A stretch of DNA of 64,000 nucleotides from Ahaetulla prasina (GCF_028640845.1 NC_080540.1:276473524-276537523); one strand, 5' to 3'. Counted from the stretch's first letter, positions 46,321 through 58,460 are shown. Notes: generated by a model from the letters alone, not told the origin. A program made the numbers and translations.

Positions 46321-46680
46321 AGTTGCAAAAAGGCAAAAAGGGTAAGTTCAAAAGGCGAAGACCTACAGAGACCTACCAAAAGTAGGACCTACAGAGACGA
46401 ACAGAAAAAAATCACCCAAGGGATTGTCCATAGGAGTGCATTCTAGGAGAAGAATTCTAAAGCCAAGCTCTTTTGGCTGGAGACTACCATGGAACAAAAG
46501 AAAATCCCTCTGTGCCAGTATAATTCAACAGCTGGGGGAAGAAACACATGTCCGGCAGGCATCAGTTCTGAACTTGAAAAATGTCATGCATATATGGACA
46601 AGGTTGCTTTCTACTAATAATAAGCCTTTATAATGTTGTTCCCATCTCCATCCTTCAGTATGAGCTGGAGTGCTCTAAAA

Positions 46681-46791
46681 CAGGGGTCTCTAATCTTGGC
46701 AATTTTAAGACTTGTGGACTTCAACTCCCAGAATTCCCAGCTTTGCTGGCTGAGGAATTCTGGGAGTTGAAGTCCACAAGTTGCCACAGTT
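46681..46791. mobile_element. palindromic MITE, right end replaced by an L2 tail
   Basis: CAGGGGTCTCTAATCTTGGC and both arms (ggacttcaactcccagaatt; aattctgggagttgaagtcc) are present. The right terminus runs into the (AATG)n of the following L2 tail. Confidence 0.8.
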
Positions 46792-46935
46792 GAATGAATG
46801 AATGAATGAATGAATATTTTAATTTGTATACCGCCCTTCTCCCGAAGGACTCAGGGCGGTGAACAGGCAGATAAAATACAGATACACACAATAATTAAAA
46901 ACATCCCTTAAAAAAAAACTAATTTAAATTTGCCC
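46791..46935 (-). mobile_element. L2-type LINE 3' tail, antisense, with (AATG)n
   Basis: (GAAT)n, then tataccgcccttctcccgaa and ggactcagggcggtgaacag. Same lineage as 15895-17670, only about 145 bp. Confidence 0.85.
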
Positions 46936-47639
46936 TATTTAAGAATAGACCCCTGCTTTAAAATGTAGGAAATGACCCAACATAATTTTTCCCAAATTAA
47001 GACTATCATACCAAGGGGGCACAGCAAGAGTAAACAGGAAAGTAACTCTTTCCACAGACTATCTTCTAACTCATAAAATTGAATTCTGATTGATCTGTGT
47101 TAAGTTGCTTCTGGCATCCTGCCTTTTGTCTGGTGTTGATAAGATTTTGTGGCTTCATCTTCTGTGGTGCTTTTCTTTCGTCTGACTGTATTTTTAATCA
47201 GCAACTATTCTGTGTGAGTAGTCTTAGTAACAAATGAACATAACTAGATTTGGATCCTTCAGTCCCATTTCTTTATTCATCAACAATAACTTACAGAAAG
47301 CAGTAATGGCTTTACAAGAGGGTTTTGACAAATTTGTAAAATGTAAGAGTGATGATGAGTACATGAACTGTTCAGGAGCCTATTTCTTTATAAACCAAAA
47401 TATGTTTTTGTGCAGGTGTATGTGTGCGCATGCACTGGTATCTCTACTTATGAGCTTTTTTATTTCCTGCGTTAAATTGATTTTAACATCCAGTCCAGCA
47501 AAATATTCATGTAAGTTGGTTCACGTATTTCCCTAAGCCATAAATCACCATTTATAAATTACATTGGCTGAATTATCAGAGTACACAAATCTACAAATGA
47601 ACGGACCATGTTATAACATGCAGGGATAAGAGCATAAGA
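46936..47639. other. no recognised feature
   Basis: No feature recognised; a 100-codon ORF at 47234 has no motif. Confidence 0.4.
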
Positions 47640-48080
47640 ATGGTCTTTTCAGATCAGACCAAGGCCATTTAGTCCAGTATTTTGCCCCTCACAGTAACCA
47701 ACCAGATGTTTTCATCCAGTTTACAGAAGAAGGAAGGAGACATATTCCTCCCCTGCTGTTGTTCCACTGCAACTAGCATTTGGACAGTTGCTGGATCCAA
47801 TCTGAAAGTAACCTTGATGCTCATGAATATCAGCCCTTGATAGACCTGTCATCCATGACTTTATCTATTCTCTACCCATTAGTAGTTAAAAAAAAAAGTA
47901 GTTATCACCACTTATTGTGGAATAATAATTCTATTATATCCTGTGCATTGTTTTTCATGTATTTTACTTCTTCCAGTCAGCTTCTCTGCTTGACCTGTGG
48001 TCACTAGGTTTGGAGGGACCAAAAAAACCACGCATAATTTCATACCCCTCAATCTTATTCTCTCCTCAGTTCCTTTGGTC
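47640..48080 (+). repeat. old interspersed repeat, family unnamed
   Basis: aaggccatttagtccagtat, cagtaaccaaccagatg and gaccaaaaaaaccacgcata look like an old dispersed repeat. A second, shorter copy at 61055-61130 (aaggccatttaatccaagtt, agccaatcagatgg) supports this. Confidence 0.5.
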
Positions 48081-48662
48081 CAAACTGAAGGAGGATTTAG
48101 TATTGTTCTGCCTTAGGCTAGGGAAGGTGTTCTGTTTTCTTGATAATTTTGTTTGCATTCTTCCAACTTTCCTTGCATTGCTTTTTCATATATTCTATTC
48201 ACAATACTTTAGATGCAGACAAACCAAAGATTGGCATAAGAACATTTGAAATTAGTTGGTTGGTCACTTCCTCTACTAAATCTTTTGGCAAAACTCTCTG
48301 GTTTGTTATCTGCCCACGTGTTTCCCTGCTCCAGTCACAAAGTCCCAGTACCTCTCCTCTGAGGCTCTGTTATCAGCCAATTCATAAGAAACAACAAGCC
48401 ATTAAAATGATGTCTGCTAGAGCAATAGTTTCAGCAAATTAAGAAATTCCTGTTATTTTCCTGAGTGACCTTTCATGAAAGTAGTTGAAGTAATTGAACA
48501 CAACCTGAAATTAGAGCTGCTCTTTCCAGGAAGACCTGTAGACACTGTAGAAGCCACAGTTTCAACATGATACAGCTGGATTTCACATGATCTGTTAACA
48601 TACTGCCACTATTAGAAGCTGTCGCCTGAACTTAGGTAGCTTTTGCTAAACTGATAAGGAAA
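48081..48662. other. no recognised feature
   Basis: Nothing recognised. Confidence 0.4.
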
Positions 48663-48925
48663 GGGCCTCTGTGGCTTAGACTGGTAAGACAGTCTGTTAT
48701 TAACAGCAGCTGCTTGCAATTACTGCAGGTTCAAGCCCCACCAGGCCCAAAGTTGACTCAGCCTTCCATCCTTTATAAGGTAGGTAAAATGAGGACCCAG
48801 ATTGTTGGGGGCAATAAGTTGACTTTGTATATAATACACAAATGGATGAAGACTATTGCTTGACATAATGTAAGCCGCCCTGAGTCTTCGGAGAAGGGCG
48901 GGATATAAATGCAAAAAAAAAAAAA
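48663..48925 (+). mobile_element. tRNA-derived SINE with L2-like 3' end
   Basis: gggcctctgtggcttagact (A box), ggttcaagccccacc (B box), the family body, ccgccctgagtcttcggaga and an A tail. Confidence 0.9.
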
Positions 48926-49969
48926 GTTGCTAAAGCTATAAAGAGGACACAGTTTTAGGATCAATGATGAGACCATTTCTCTGTTCAGTTAAAGCAGAAA
49001 AATATGGCCCTGGGTGAGCGTTCACATTTCACTTTATGTACTGATTCTTTTTCAGCGCCTTTCACCAAAATGTAATTTCTACATCTTTAAGAGTCTTACC
49101 TTGCCAGATAATTAGCCCAGAGTATCTCACTTACTTTACTGTGCATCTTGGTTGATAATGTCAATGGGTGACATGAGGTCAGAGAAGATGGTACTAAACA
49201 GGGTAGAATAACTTTGGAAAGTGTTAGAACAAAAAATCCAATTTAATAGTGGCATCCTGCAATTCCATCTAGAACCAAACAATGCGAGTTTAGCAGAGTC
49301 AGGTGGATGGAACAGCTTGTGCTGACCTGTTCCACATGAAGGATTTCACATGTGTAAATGCTGCACTTCATTACAATTTCCTGTACATTTAAAAAAGAAA
49401 GCAAAGTGCACAGGAAAATGACTAGATTTCTATCTAATGTGAGTTTTTACATTCAGATATACGATTTGATGCATGAAAGGGAACAGTTTAACTAGAATTC
49501 AATATGTGATTTTTATTTTTTTGCTCACGATGTCCAAACAAAATTCCTTTCTGCAGTTACTGGAACTATGTATATAATTAAGTTTCAAGAATGCCCCAAT
49601 TTTACTTGATTATATATATATAGTTTGCTGATATTTTACCTTTTCCTCTGAGAACTCAATACTGCAAGATTTCCCAGAAATACTAAACTAAACCTAGCTA
49701 CTTGCTTGTCAGGAAGGGGTGGCTTGTTCAGTCCAGAACAGGATGCATTTTATGGTGCAATTAATTGCAGCATAAAGAATGTGTTGATTAGCCCCCGGTC
49801 ACCTACACCGGAAGTCCATAAAACTGGAGATCAAGAAGAGTCTGGTGAACAGATTGTACTGGACAAATCCTGGCTCAGCTGCAGGTCACAGAAAAGCTTA
49901 GGAAATATGGCCTTCTGATGCATAACTACCCAGACAACTTTGAATAACAGCTCCCTATTTGCCATGTGT
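48926..49969. other. no recognised feature
   Basis: About 1 kb with nothing recognised. Confidence 0.45.
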
Positions 49970-50070
49970 CAGTGTTTCTCAATTTTGGCAGCTTTAAGAA
50001 GCATGTTGACTGGAGAATTCTGGGAGTTGAAGTCCACACCTCTTAAACCCACCATGGTTGAGAAACAGTG
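49970..50070. mobile_element. palindromic hAT MITE, 101 bp
   Basis: CAGTGTTTCTCAATTTTGGC at the left and ccatggttgagaaacagtg at the right. Flanks CCATGTGT and CCATCAGT share 6 of 8 bases. Confidence 0.75.
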
Positions 50071-50220
50071 CCATCAGTTGTCAGGAAATTCCACTCAGTT
50101 CTAAAGTTAAAAAAAAAGGAAGAATAGAAAAGTTACTGTTGAAATAGCTGGGTATGTTTAAACAAAGTAAATTAAATAATGAAGACAGCTAATAGTATGA
50201 TATGACTCATAGGACCTATG

Positions 50221-50407
50221 CAGTGGTGGTATTCAGTCGGTTCTGTCTGGATCGCACAAACTGGTAGCGGTAACTGTGGGAGGCTCTGCCAGATGTAATG
50301 TGGCCAGATGTAATGTGTGACTACTGCACATGCGCAGAAGGCCATGCGCATGTGCAGAGGTGGCACATTTGCAAACAGGTAGGGAAGGTAGGTGAATCCC
50401 ACCACTG
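50221..50407. mobile_element. hAT MITE, 187 bp, with 8-bp TSD later split by an LTR
   Basis: Ends CAGTGGTGGTATTCAG and GTGAATCCCACCACTG. The left target duplication GACCTATG (50213-50220) is matched at the right by GACCTA at the MITE end continuing after the LTR element (ACCTATG at 50936-50942). The interior has atgcgcatgtgcagag. Confidence 0.9.
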
Positions 50408-50413
50408 GACCTA

Positions 50414-50935
50414 TGTTGTGTCTTGCCCGCCCTCAGAGCAGCCGGGGCCTTCTTACCTGCTCCCGAACACTGAGGAATGTATGCCTCCCGGCCCAAGTCC
50501 TGGCTCCATGCCCACACAAACTGCAGAAGAAGGAGCATCTCCCAGCCCCAGCCCTGACTCCATGCCCAGGCAAACGGAGCAGCTAGACCCCTCCCCCTCC
50601 TCCACAGCATGTGAGCCTGAGGAGGGTTTATTCCCAACAGCTGCTGATTGGTGTGACCCTCGCATCAGAAGGCTGGATAGGCGGAGGCAACAGAAGGAAG
50701 GGAGGGACAGGCCTTAATGAGTGCTGCGTCAAGGAGCCACACCCCATGGCCTATATAAAGGATCTGCTTTCTGGCAGTCTCTGAGTCAGGCAAAAGTCGA
50801 ACTTATCTTGCTGAAGTCACTTACTGGTCTCCTGCCTGCTCTGAGGACTTTGCTAGGACTTTGGGCAGAGCTGCAGAGGCAAGCCTGATTCGGATTTCCC
50901 TGACCCGGCCGTCAGCGGAGGAGTGGGACACGACA
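50414..50935 (+). mobile_element. solo LTR, 522 bp, 5-bp TSD
   Basis: Begins TGTTGTGTCTTGCC and ends GGGACACGACA. The target duplication ACCTA is at 50409-50413 and 50936-50940. A TATA box ctatataaagg lies at 50751-50761, so transcription would run rightward. It contains an open frame (to 50717) rich in Pro/Ser/Glu with a basic IRRLDRRRQQKEGR end, similar in style to the ORF in the solo LTR at 9107. No internal region. Family not assigned. Confidence 0.85.
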
Positions 50936-50940
50936 ACCTA

Positions 50941-51396
50941 TGTCTACATCTACCAATGTGTCACATTTTATTTTATTATCTCCTTTTGATGTGTACACAT
51001 ACCTATAACAAAGCAGTATTCCTGACTGACAGTATTCCAAGAGGAACAGAAAAAGTATCTCTTGCAGACAAAGCTAAAATGCCCAATGGAGAAGTATCAC
51101 TGCCTCCGATTTCAGCCCCAGGCTATTTTCCAACGGATCCTAGTTTTGTTCATATGATAAGTTGTGTGTTGGAAAAAGGAGAAAAATATCACTTTTAAGC
51201 TGGAATAAAGACTAGTCCAGCCTGCCTTAGCAGCAGACTAGCGATGAGATGGATGGGATGTCTTGAGGATACATCCTCAAAAATGATTAATAAAGCGCAT
51301 TCATACTGCCCACAAGCAAAATGTAAGGATAGACCTTCAGCTGCCAGAAAGAGTTCTATTTCTGAATTGGAACAGGAGGAATATATGTCTTCTCTA
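50941..51396. other. no recognised feature
   Basis: Nothing recognised; a 91-codon ORF at 50923 has no motif. Confidence 0.4.
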
Positions 51397-51600
51397 CAAG
51401 TAGCCCTCACTTAACAAGCAGTAGCTTAATGACCATTTGAAATTACAACAGTCTCAGAAAGGGTGCTTTATGACTTGCAAAAAAATGTCTGGCCATCACA
51501 AAATGTCACAGGTGACTGCAATCTAGACACTTGGTAGCTTGCTCACACTTACAACCAGTTGCCAAGCATCACACAATCATGTGATCATCATTTGCAATCT
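51397..51600. mobile_element. Tigger-like element, left-part fragment
   Basis: aagtagccctcacttaacaa, then the family body (taatgaccatttgaaattac; caagcatcacacaatcatgt). No right terminus. Confidence 0.6.
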
Positions 51601-51942
51601 TCTCTATCAGCCTCCCAAGAAAGTCAGTGGAGAAGCCAGCAAGGAAGTTGCAAACTGTTGCTATCAGCTGAGAGAACTCCCTCTCGCCTCTGAGGGCTGG
51701 CTGAAAGAGCTCCCTCCCAATCTGTGGCTGCTTTGATCTCCACTGTTGAAATCCAAGCAGGCACAAAGCTTAAAATCCTTCTTTCTTTGCTTCCCTGATG
51801 CTCTCTGTAGAGGCAGGGAGTGGAAGACCCCATGCTCTGTGCATGCCAAGTTGTTGAAGTTGTTGAACTTCAAGCAGGAACCAGCTTGAAACAATTGTAT
51901 TGATTGACCCACGAAATGCAAACATTTCTTCTTCCTGATTGC

Positions 51943-52102
51943 TTATTTGTACCCTATGACTATCATTAAGTGTTGTACCTTATGATTCTTGATGAACGTA
52001 TCTTTTCTTTTATGAACTCCGAGAGCATTTGCACCAAGACAAATTCCTTGTGTCCAATCACACTTGGCCAATGAAATATTCTATTCTATTCTATTCTATT
52101 CT
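51943..52102 (+). mobile_element. L2-type LINE 3' end with (ATTCT)5
   Basis: accctatgactatcattaag, gatgaacgtatcttttcttt, aatcacacttggccaatgaa, then five ATTCT units. Lineage of 12730-14262. Confidence 0.9.
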
Positions 52103-52371
52103 TTATGAAGCCTGTTACTTTGATTTATTGATCAGATAATAAATTTGAATGCCTGTGAAAGATAATTTTTTTAAAAAAGGTTTAAAGGTAATTTTTTAAA
52201 AACAAAATTGAAACCAATTTTGGCACAAAATGTGTATTTTATGGTGACTTTTTCTTCAACCAGCCCTCTTTTTCTGTGTTCGTTCTGTAAACAGAAGTTT
52301 CCATCATATCAAGCCTGGAAGGTAATATGTGCGGCAGGGATTCTTATAAGAGATGGAGGGAGGAGACTGAC

Positions 52372-53877
52372 AGTTGAGTACCTGTATATTGCAGGAGTCA
52401 AAAAGAGGGCTGAGAAAATATCTACAGACCCCTCACATCCTGGACATAAACTGTTTCAACTTCTAATCTCAAAACGATGCTACAGAGCACTGCACACCAG
52501 AACAACTAGACACAAGGACAGTTTCTTCCTGAATGCCATCACTCTGCTAAACAAATAATTCCCTCAACACTATCAAACTATTTACTAAATCTGCACTACT
52601 ATTAATCTTCTCATCATTCCCATCACCCATCTCCTTTCACTTATGACTGTATGACTGTAACTTTGTTGCTTGTATCCTTACCGTTTTTTTTTTTTATTGA
52701 AAGAGTTTTTAAAAAAAAACAAAAACATTTTCCCCCCTTTTTTCCCCCTCCCTCCCAAAAAAAAAAACGCCCTCCTCCCCACCCCCGGCTTCCCGGGTCA
52801 ATCACAAGGTAAAGTTATACATAAACCAAACATAGAATAAAATTTTCCCTTCCAATCCAAATAACCACATCCAAAGCTTTTCGTCTCCCAACCCCCTCCC
52901 CATTACATAAAATAACTTTCTAATTATTCAAAGGCAATCTGATATTTCTTAATCTGATATCTGTTTTGTAGATAATCAATCCATTTTTCCATTCAATTAA
53001 ATATCTTTCCTGCGTATTGTCTTTTAAAAACGCTGAGATTTTAGCCATCTCAGCCAAATTAATAACTTTCCAGAAGGCTTTAAAGGTTTAGCTGCCATTC
53101 TGTCTTCAAAAGAATCAGGAATTCAAACTTAATAACTCTCCTTCCCTCCTTTCAGTATAAAAAAACTCCGTTTGTAACAATCCACAAGTAACGCTGCTTC
53201 ATCGTACTAAAAAATTTTTACTTTCACTTTTAGACGCCATTTTAAAAGTCAATTAATCAAAGACAAAGAAAGGTTTCAAGTTTCAAAAAGGGAGTCGGTA
53301 CTTGCCGTGCTGATTCTGCATCAAAGATCGAACGCTTGTGAAATTCCCGTCTGCTTGGAATATCAATCAATTTAATAAGTCCTCTAGAGCAGAAGCGACA
53401 TTCCTCTCCTTTTTCCTGATAAAAACAGGAGCGTGCTGAAGTTGGAGGGAGTGGAATTCGGTGGGGTCATAAATCCAGGAAAATTCGCTCTTGAGAGCAA
53501 ACCCCCTGTCAGACCTGCCACTCTTCCACAACTCTTGATAACCTCTTTCACCCAGAGATTATGCTAAGCTCAGTGAACAGTGATTTTTTTTCTGTTTCAC
53601 TGACTTTTACAATCTTCTAACACGGAGTGCTCTGTTAGAGCACCCAGCAGGAGGGTGACGTCACTGGAGCCTCCTTACCGTTTATATTGATATTGATTGG
53701 TTCCTGATTGTTTATTTGTACCCTATGACTATCATTTAAGTGTTGTACCTTATGATTCTTGATGAACGTATTTTTTTCCTTTTTTTCCTTTTATGTACAT
53801 TGAGAGGATATGCACCAACAACAAATTCCTTGCGTGTCCGATCACATTTGGCCAATAAAGAATTCTATTCTATTCTT
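52372..53877 (+). mobile_element. L2-type LINE, 5' truncated, split by an L1-like insert
   Basis: Parts 52372-52686 and 53684-53877. The coding remnant includes RAEKISTDPSHPGHKLFQ and KDSFFLNAITLLNK followed by a stop, giving the in-frame C-terminus that is lost in the 12736 copy. The 3' end cacatttggccaataaagaa runs into three ATTCT units. Confidence 0.85.
52687..53671 (-). mobile_element. L1-like poly(A) retroposon, 985 bp, 12-bp TSD
   Basis: Perfect target duplication TCCTTACCGTTT at 52675-52686 and 53672-53683. Read on the minus strand it starts GGCTCCAGTGACGTCACC (with a CRE palindrome TGACGTCA), continues about 950 bp without a long ORF, and ends in a G-rich stretch, AATAAA and poly(A). 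This fits a short non-autonomous or internally deleted L1 with its 5' region and 3' end kept. An unrelated long SINE mobilised by L1 is the alternative. Confidence 0.75.
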
Positions 53878-53883
53878 CTAATT

Positions 53884-53952
53884 TGCCACAGCCAACTTGC
53901 TGCAGCCAATTCACTGTGGAAGAACTCACCACAGCCGACTCACTGCAGGACA
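53884..53952. repeat. degenerate short tandem repeat
   Basis: Three to four imperfect units around gccacagccaactcactgca (about 20-25 bp). Not assigned. Confidence 0.45.
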
Positions 53953-54960
53953 AGAGTTACACTAATATCAAAGAAATAGTGGAATAGAATCATTAAAGAA
54001 AGGGTGCAAAAGGAGGAACAGAATGAAATGGGAATTGCAAAAATTAAAATAATTTTTTATTTATTTTAAATAATTAAATAAGAGTTGTTAAATTGTCACG
54101 TATCAAGTTGTCCCTGGCCGTGGTGAATTTTCCCCTTCTGAGTGGGAGGCACCCATCCAATCCTGATCAAAGGGAGGGTCACACCATCACAGTGAGACAG
54201 ACTGGCAAATTACCTGTTCTGCCCCCTTCACTAGCTTCTGAAATGTGACTGGAAAAAGGTTTGAAAAATCATGCTTGGAGGTGATACTTGAATGGAGAAG
54301 AAATATAATACCAGCTGCCTCAAATTGCATTTGCAGGTAAGGAAAATATAGCTGATTCTTTGTCAATAAGGAAAATCTACTTTATTCCTCCAGGTAATGG
54401 TTTCATAGTGTCCCAGGAAAACCTTATTTATAGGTTGAATGCTTTGAATGGTCACAACGTGTTTACAGTACACTGAGAGTTTAGAGCCATTTATACCACA
54501 GAGAAGAAAATTGCATTTGGCAAAGGCATCTGTCTTTGTTTCGGCTGATGGTGTGGATAGAAAAACAGGCTTCCTGCAGTAGAGGATTTATTAAACCAGC
54601 TTTGCTTCCTCTGGACTTTTCTTGTTTCTTTTGGTTGCACTGAAAAACAATTTGGCACACAAGACTTAAAACAATACATTATAAAAAATCTAAAGCCTCT
54701 AATGGGCTCCTAGGCTGTAGAAGAAATATATAAATATATATATATATATAATGGTGACTCTTCCTCCATATGATTGACAGCTTCTCATGTTCTTTTAAAG
54801 GCAGACACCCATTGCAAGCGAGAAAAGCTGGTTAGCAATCTTAAGAGTAGATAGTTTACAAGAGCAAATATTTTCAACAGGCAGAGTGGCCTCTCATTAA
54901 CATGATTTATAAACTGCTTCAGACTTAAAAGATTCTAACAGTAATGGTTATATGAGCCAA
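53953..54960. other. no recognised feature
   Basis: About 1 kb without a recognised repeat apart from a short (TA)n at 54733-54751. Confidence 0.45.
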
Positions 54961-55186
54961 TACAGGCAGTGGTTGCTTAATGGCCAGTGGCTTAATGATC
55001 ATTCAAAGTTATGATGGAAACCCATCCCCCCAAAAAAGCTACTTATGGTGTGGATTTGAAGTTCTAATGGCTCCCCCTTCCAGTCACATGACATTTTAGC
55101 CTGCATGTACAGTTGATTGCAGTGTCTCAGGGTCAGGTGACCATGATTTACCATTTACTTCTGATTTCAGGGAAAGATGCCCATTG

Positions 55187-55317
<131 letters not shown>

Positions 55318-55709
55318 GATCTTTGGTTATTCGGGTTTCCCCCGCGTAAAATTGGAAGTGTCTTGGCAACGTTTCGACGAAGTCTCATTCGTCATCTTCA
55401 GGCTTCAGCTTCGTGCTTCTGGGAGCAATGTGTGATCGCAGCTGTTTCTTCCTTTTAACTGCTAGTGGGGGTTTGAACTGATTGGGTGGGAGCTTGGCTG
55501 TGTTCTGATTGGATGGGGTTTTCTGTGCTCTGATTGGCTGGGGGTGTGTCCTGTGTTGGTGGGGGCTTGGTTGTGCTCAGTCTAGTCTGTGCTGCAGGGG
55601 GATTTGAGCTGGTGAGCTGCATAGCTGTTGTTTGGCTTTGTGGTCGTGCTACATCTTCATAGTGGGTGTCAGTCTGCTGCATGAATGGATTGGAGGGGTT
55701 TGAAATGGC

Positions 55710-56230
55710 TAATGTTGCAGCTGCGGTCTGGCTTCTGGTCCTTGGTCGTGCTTCATGATCAGTGTGGGTTTGGGTCTGCTTTCTGGGTGGATGTGCGGTG
55801 GTGACATCCTGTGTGGACCTTGTGAGTGTGGGTCTGGTGTCATTCCTCGTGTTAGGGACTCGTTTGTCAATAAGGGCGGGTTTCCAAATGGCTGGTAGGC
55901 GGAGGTGTCATCTCGTTTGTTCATGCTGTGTGGGCGTTTTCTATCTCAATGGCTTCTCTGATTATTCTGTTGTTAAAGTGTTCAGTTTTGGCGATAGTTC
56001 TGGTCTTTTAAAGTCAATATCATGTCCTGTGACTTTAAAGTGTTGGACCAGGGAAGAAGTTAGTTCCTCTTTTGAATGAGTTCTTGTGTTCTTCAATCGT
56101 GCACTTATTCTTCTGTTGGTTTGTCCAATGTATGTGGTGGGGCAGGCGGTGCATGGGATTTCATATACTCCTTGATTTTCTAACTCAATTTTGTCTTTGG
56201 GGTTTCTTAGGATGGTGGATATTTTCTGTT
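55710..56230 (-). pseudogene. PLE GIY-YIG endonuclease region
   Basis: Minus strand: GVYEIPCTAC (GVYEIPC at 56151-56171) followed by TYIGQTNRR (YIGQTNRR at 56109-56132), then a basic region with LVQHFKVTGHDIDF. These are the GIY and YIG strands and conserved cysteines of Penelope-type endonucleases, which nick the target during integration. The frame shifts near 56212 (before the domain), near 56009 and near 55930. The C-terminal extension continues into arm A (an MNKRDDTSAYQPFGNPPL segment). Confidence 0.85.
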
Positions 56231-56427
56231 TGTGCAGAATGCTGTCTTGATGTTGTGTTTGTGGAGGATCTTGCTGATTCTGTCTGTGGTGCCTTTTATA
56301 TATGGGAGGAGGGCTGTGCCGTTTTCTTGTTCTCTGTCTTGGATTTTAGTGGGGGGTTCTTTTTGGATTAGCTTGGTAATCTTATTTGTTTGGAATCCAT
56401 TGGATGTTAGTACATTAGTGAGGGTGT

Positions 56428-56971
56428 CTAGTTCGGTTTTAGGTGTTGTTCATCAGCTAAGCATTTTGTTCTGGAGATGAGTGTCTTGGCTACGGAGTTG
56501 ATCTGTGCTGGGTGGTGGTGTGAGAGTGCGTGCAGATAGCGGTTTGTGTGTGTTTTCTTCTGGTAGATGGTGTGTCCTAGGGAGCCATTGGGTTTTCTGT
56601 AGACTAAGACATCCAGGAAGGGAAGTTGGTTATTAACTTCTGTTTCCATGGTGAACTGTATTTTGGGGTGTAGGCTATTGAGGTGTGTGAGGAAGTTGTC
56701 AAGTTTTTCTTTCCCGTGTGGCCAGATTATGAAGGTGTCGTCTACATATCTGAGCCAGAGTTTGGGTTTGTGATCAGATTTTTCTAGAGCTTGGGTTTCA
56801 AAGTGTTCCATGTAGAGATTGGCAATGACAGGTGAGAGGGGTGATCCCATGGGTGCTCCTTCTACTTGTTTGTATTTTTGTCCATTGTAGATGAAGTATG
56901 TGTTGGATAGGCAGTGGTTGGTCAGATCTAGGATGTGCTTGGGGGGGTTATATTTGTTTTGGATAGCTGTC
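56428..56971 (-). pseudogene. PLE reverse transcriptase, C-terminal two thirds
   Basis: Open frame with EGAPMGSPLSPVIANLYME, WLRYVDDTFIIWPHGKEKL (catalytic aspartates at 56737-56742), FTMETEVNNQLPFLDVLVY and HTNRYLHALSHHHPAQINS. These are diagnostic of Penelope-type RT. The fingers and N-terminal part are missing at the junction with the inverted arm. Translation upstream of TAIQNKYNPP belongs to the arm. The frame is lost at 56428-56445 in an A-run, and the homologous protein continues in another frame. Confidence 0.9.
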
Positions 56972-57463
56972 AAAGCAGACCCAAACCCACACTGATCATG
57001 AAGCACGACCAAGGACCAGAAGCCAGACCGCAGCTGCAACATTAGCCATTTCAAACCCCTCCAATCCATTCATGCAGCAGACTGACACCCACTATGAAGA
57101 TGTAGCACGACCACAAAGCCAAACAACAGCTATGCAGCTCACCAGTTCAAATCCCCCTGCAGCACAGACTAGACTGAGCACAACCAAGCCCCCACCAACA
57201 CAGGACACACCCCCAGCCAATCAGAGCACAGAAAAAACCCCATCCAATCAGAGCACAGCCAAGCTCCCACCCAATCAGTTCAAACCCCACAAGCAGTTAA
57301 AAGGAAGAAACAGCTGCGATCACATTGCTCCCAGAAGCACGAAGCTGAAGCCTGAAGATGACGAATGAGACTTCGAAACGCCGCCAAGACACTTCCAATT
57401 TTACACGGGAGAAGACCCGAACACCAAAAGACATATATACAAACACGCGTGAAAACCTGAGAA

Positions 57464-57468
<5 letters not shown>

Positions 57469-57526
<58 letters not shown>
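57469..57526. repeat. (AT)29 microsatellite between PLE termini
   Basis: 58 bp, just beyond arm B (after the short acaaacacgcgtgaaaacct spacer) and directly next to copy C. Confidence 0.97.
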
Positions 57527-57529
<3 letters not shown>

Positions 57530-57832
57530 GATCTTTGGTTATTCGGGTTTTCTCCCACGTAAAATTGGAAGTGTCTTGGCAACGTTTCGACGAAGTCTCA
57601 TTCGTCATCTTCAGGCTTCAGCTTCGTGCTTCTGGGAGCAATTGAATATATATATATTCACTTAACACCCACATTCACTTAATAATTGCAGCATTTGCTG
57701 AATGACCACTGCAAAAATGTTGTAAAATCAACTCAGTCATGTGATAATCCACATTAGCAACCAGCATTGTTGTTGCTGGTTATATGACTATGATCCCAGG
57801 CTTAATTATGGTTTTAAATTGAGGATTACCTG

Positions 57833-58261
57833 TAAAGCTTAATGTATAATATTACTGCAACCATGTCAGCTCCACTGAGTAGACCAATTTTATTAGTTTT
57901 GGGATTGGCTATTATAACAGAATCTTGCAATTCTGATTGTGTTGTATAATTCTTCCTCTTCCATGTAGTTTGATGAGCTATTCCTAAGCCACTTCCAAAC
58001 TTCTGGACATTCTAGACTTATCCAATGTTTTCCCCTTGTCATCCTAGAATTTGCATATCTTAGTCAAAGCCAACTTTCTTACTCTCTATTAAGTATCACA
58101 TATTTGGCACCAACAGGCATTAATCAGGTGCCAAATCCTTCCAGAACAGCCAGGTTTTACAAGTTACAAAAGGCCATGAATGTGGGAACCACCTTCATCT
58201 TAGAGGGTGAACTATTCCAAGGGGGATATGTCTGTTTTAGAGCCTCTTCTCATTATAACAC
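57833..58261. other. no recognised feature
   Basis: Nothing recognised. Confidence 0.4.
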
Positions 58262-58460
58262 CTGTTGGTTGGTTGGTTGGTTGGTTGATTGATATGCCAG
58301 CAAGTCAATGTCAACTCTCATGATGTCACAAATTTTCTACAAGATGATTTATCCCCATCTTCGCATTTTCCAACAGTGTACTTGTTGCTTTGATAAATGA
58401 GTTCATCCTTTTGCTGCTGATCATACTTTCAAGAGAGTTCTTTCCCTACTCCTTTATTTC
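58262..58460. repeat. (GGTT)n and a SINE-like fragment
   Basis: About six GGTT units at 58266-58287, then atgccagcaagtcaatgtca, actctcatgatgtcac and tttgctgctgatcatacttt. This looks like an old dispersed repeat; the family is uncertain. Confidence 0.4.

Noticed and set aside
50298..50717. Host gene suggested by the Pro-rich ORF and nearby TATA box
   Set aside because: The TATA box and most of the ORF lie inside a solo LTR with its own target duplication; the ORF start is in the MITE.
57072..57368. 98-codon ORF shared by both PLE arms as a possible new PLE gene
   Set aside because: It follows from the arms being copies of one 3' region. It is truncated by a frame break in arm A, so there is no independent evidence of selection.
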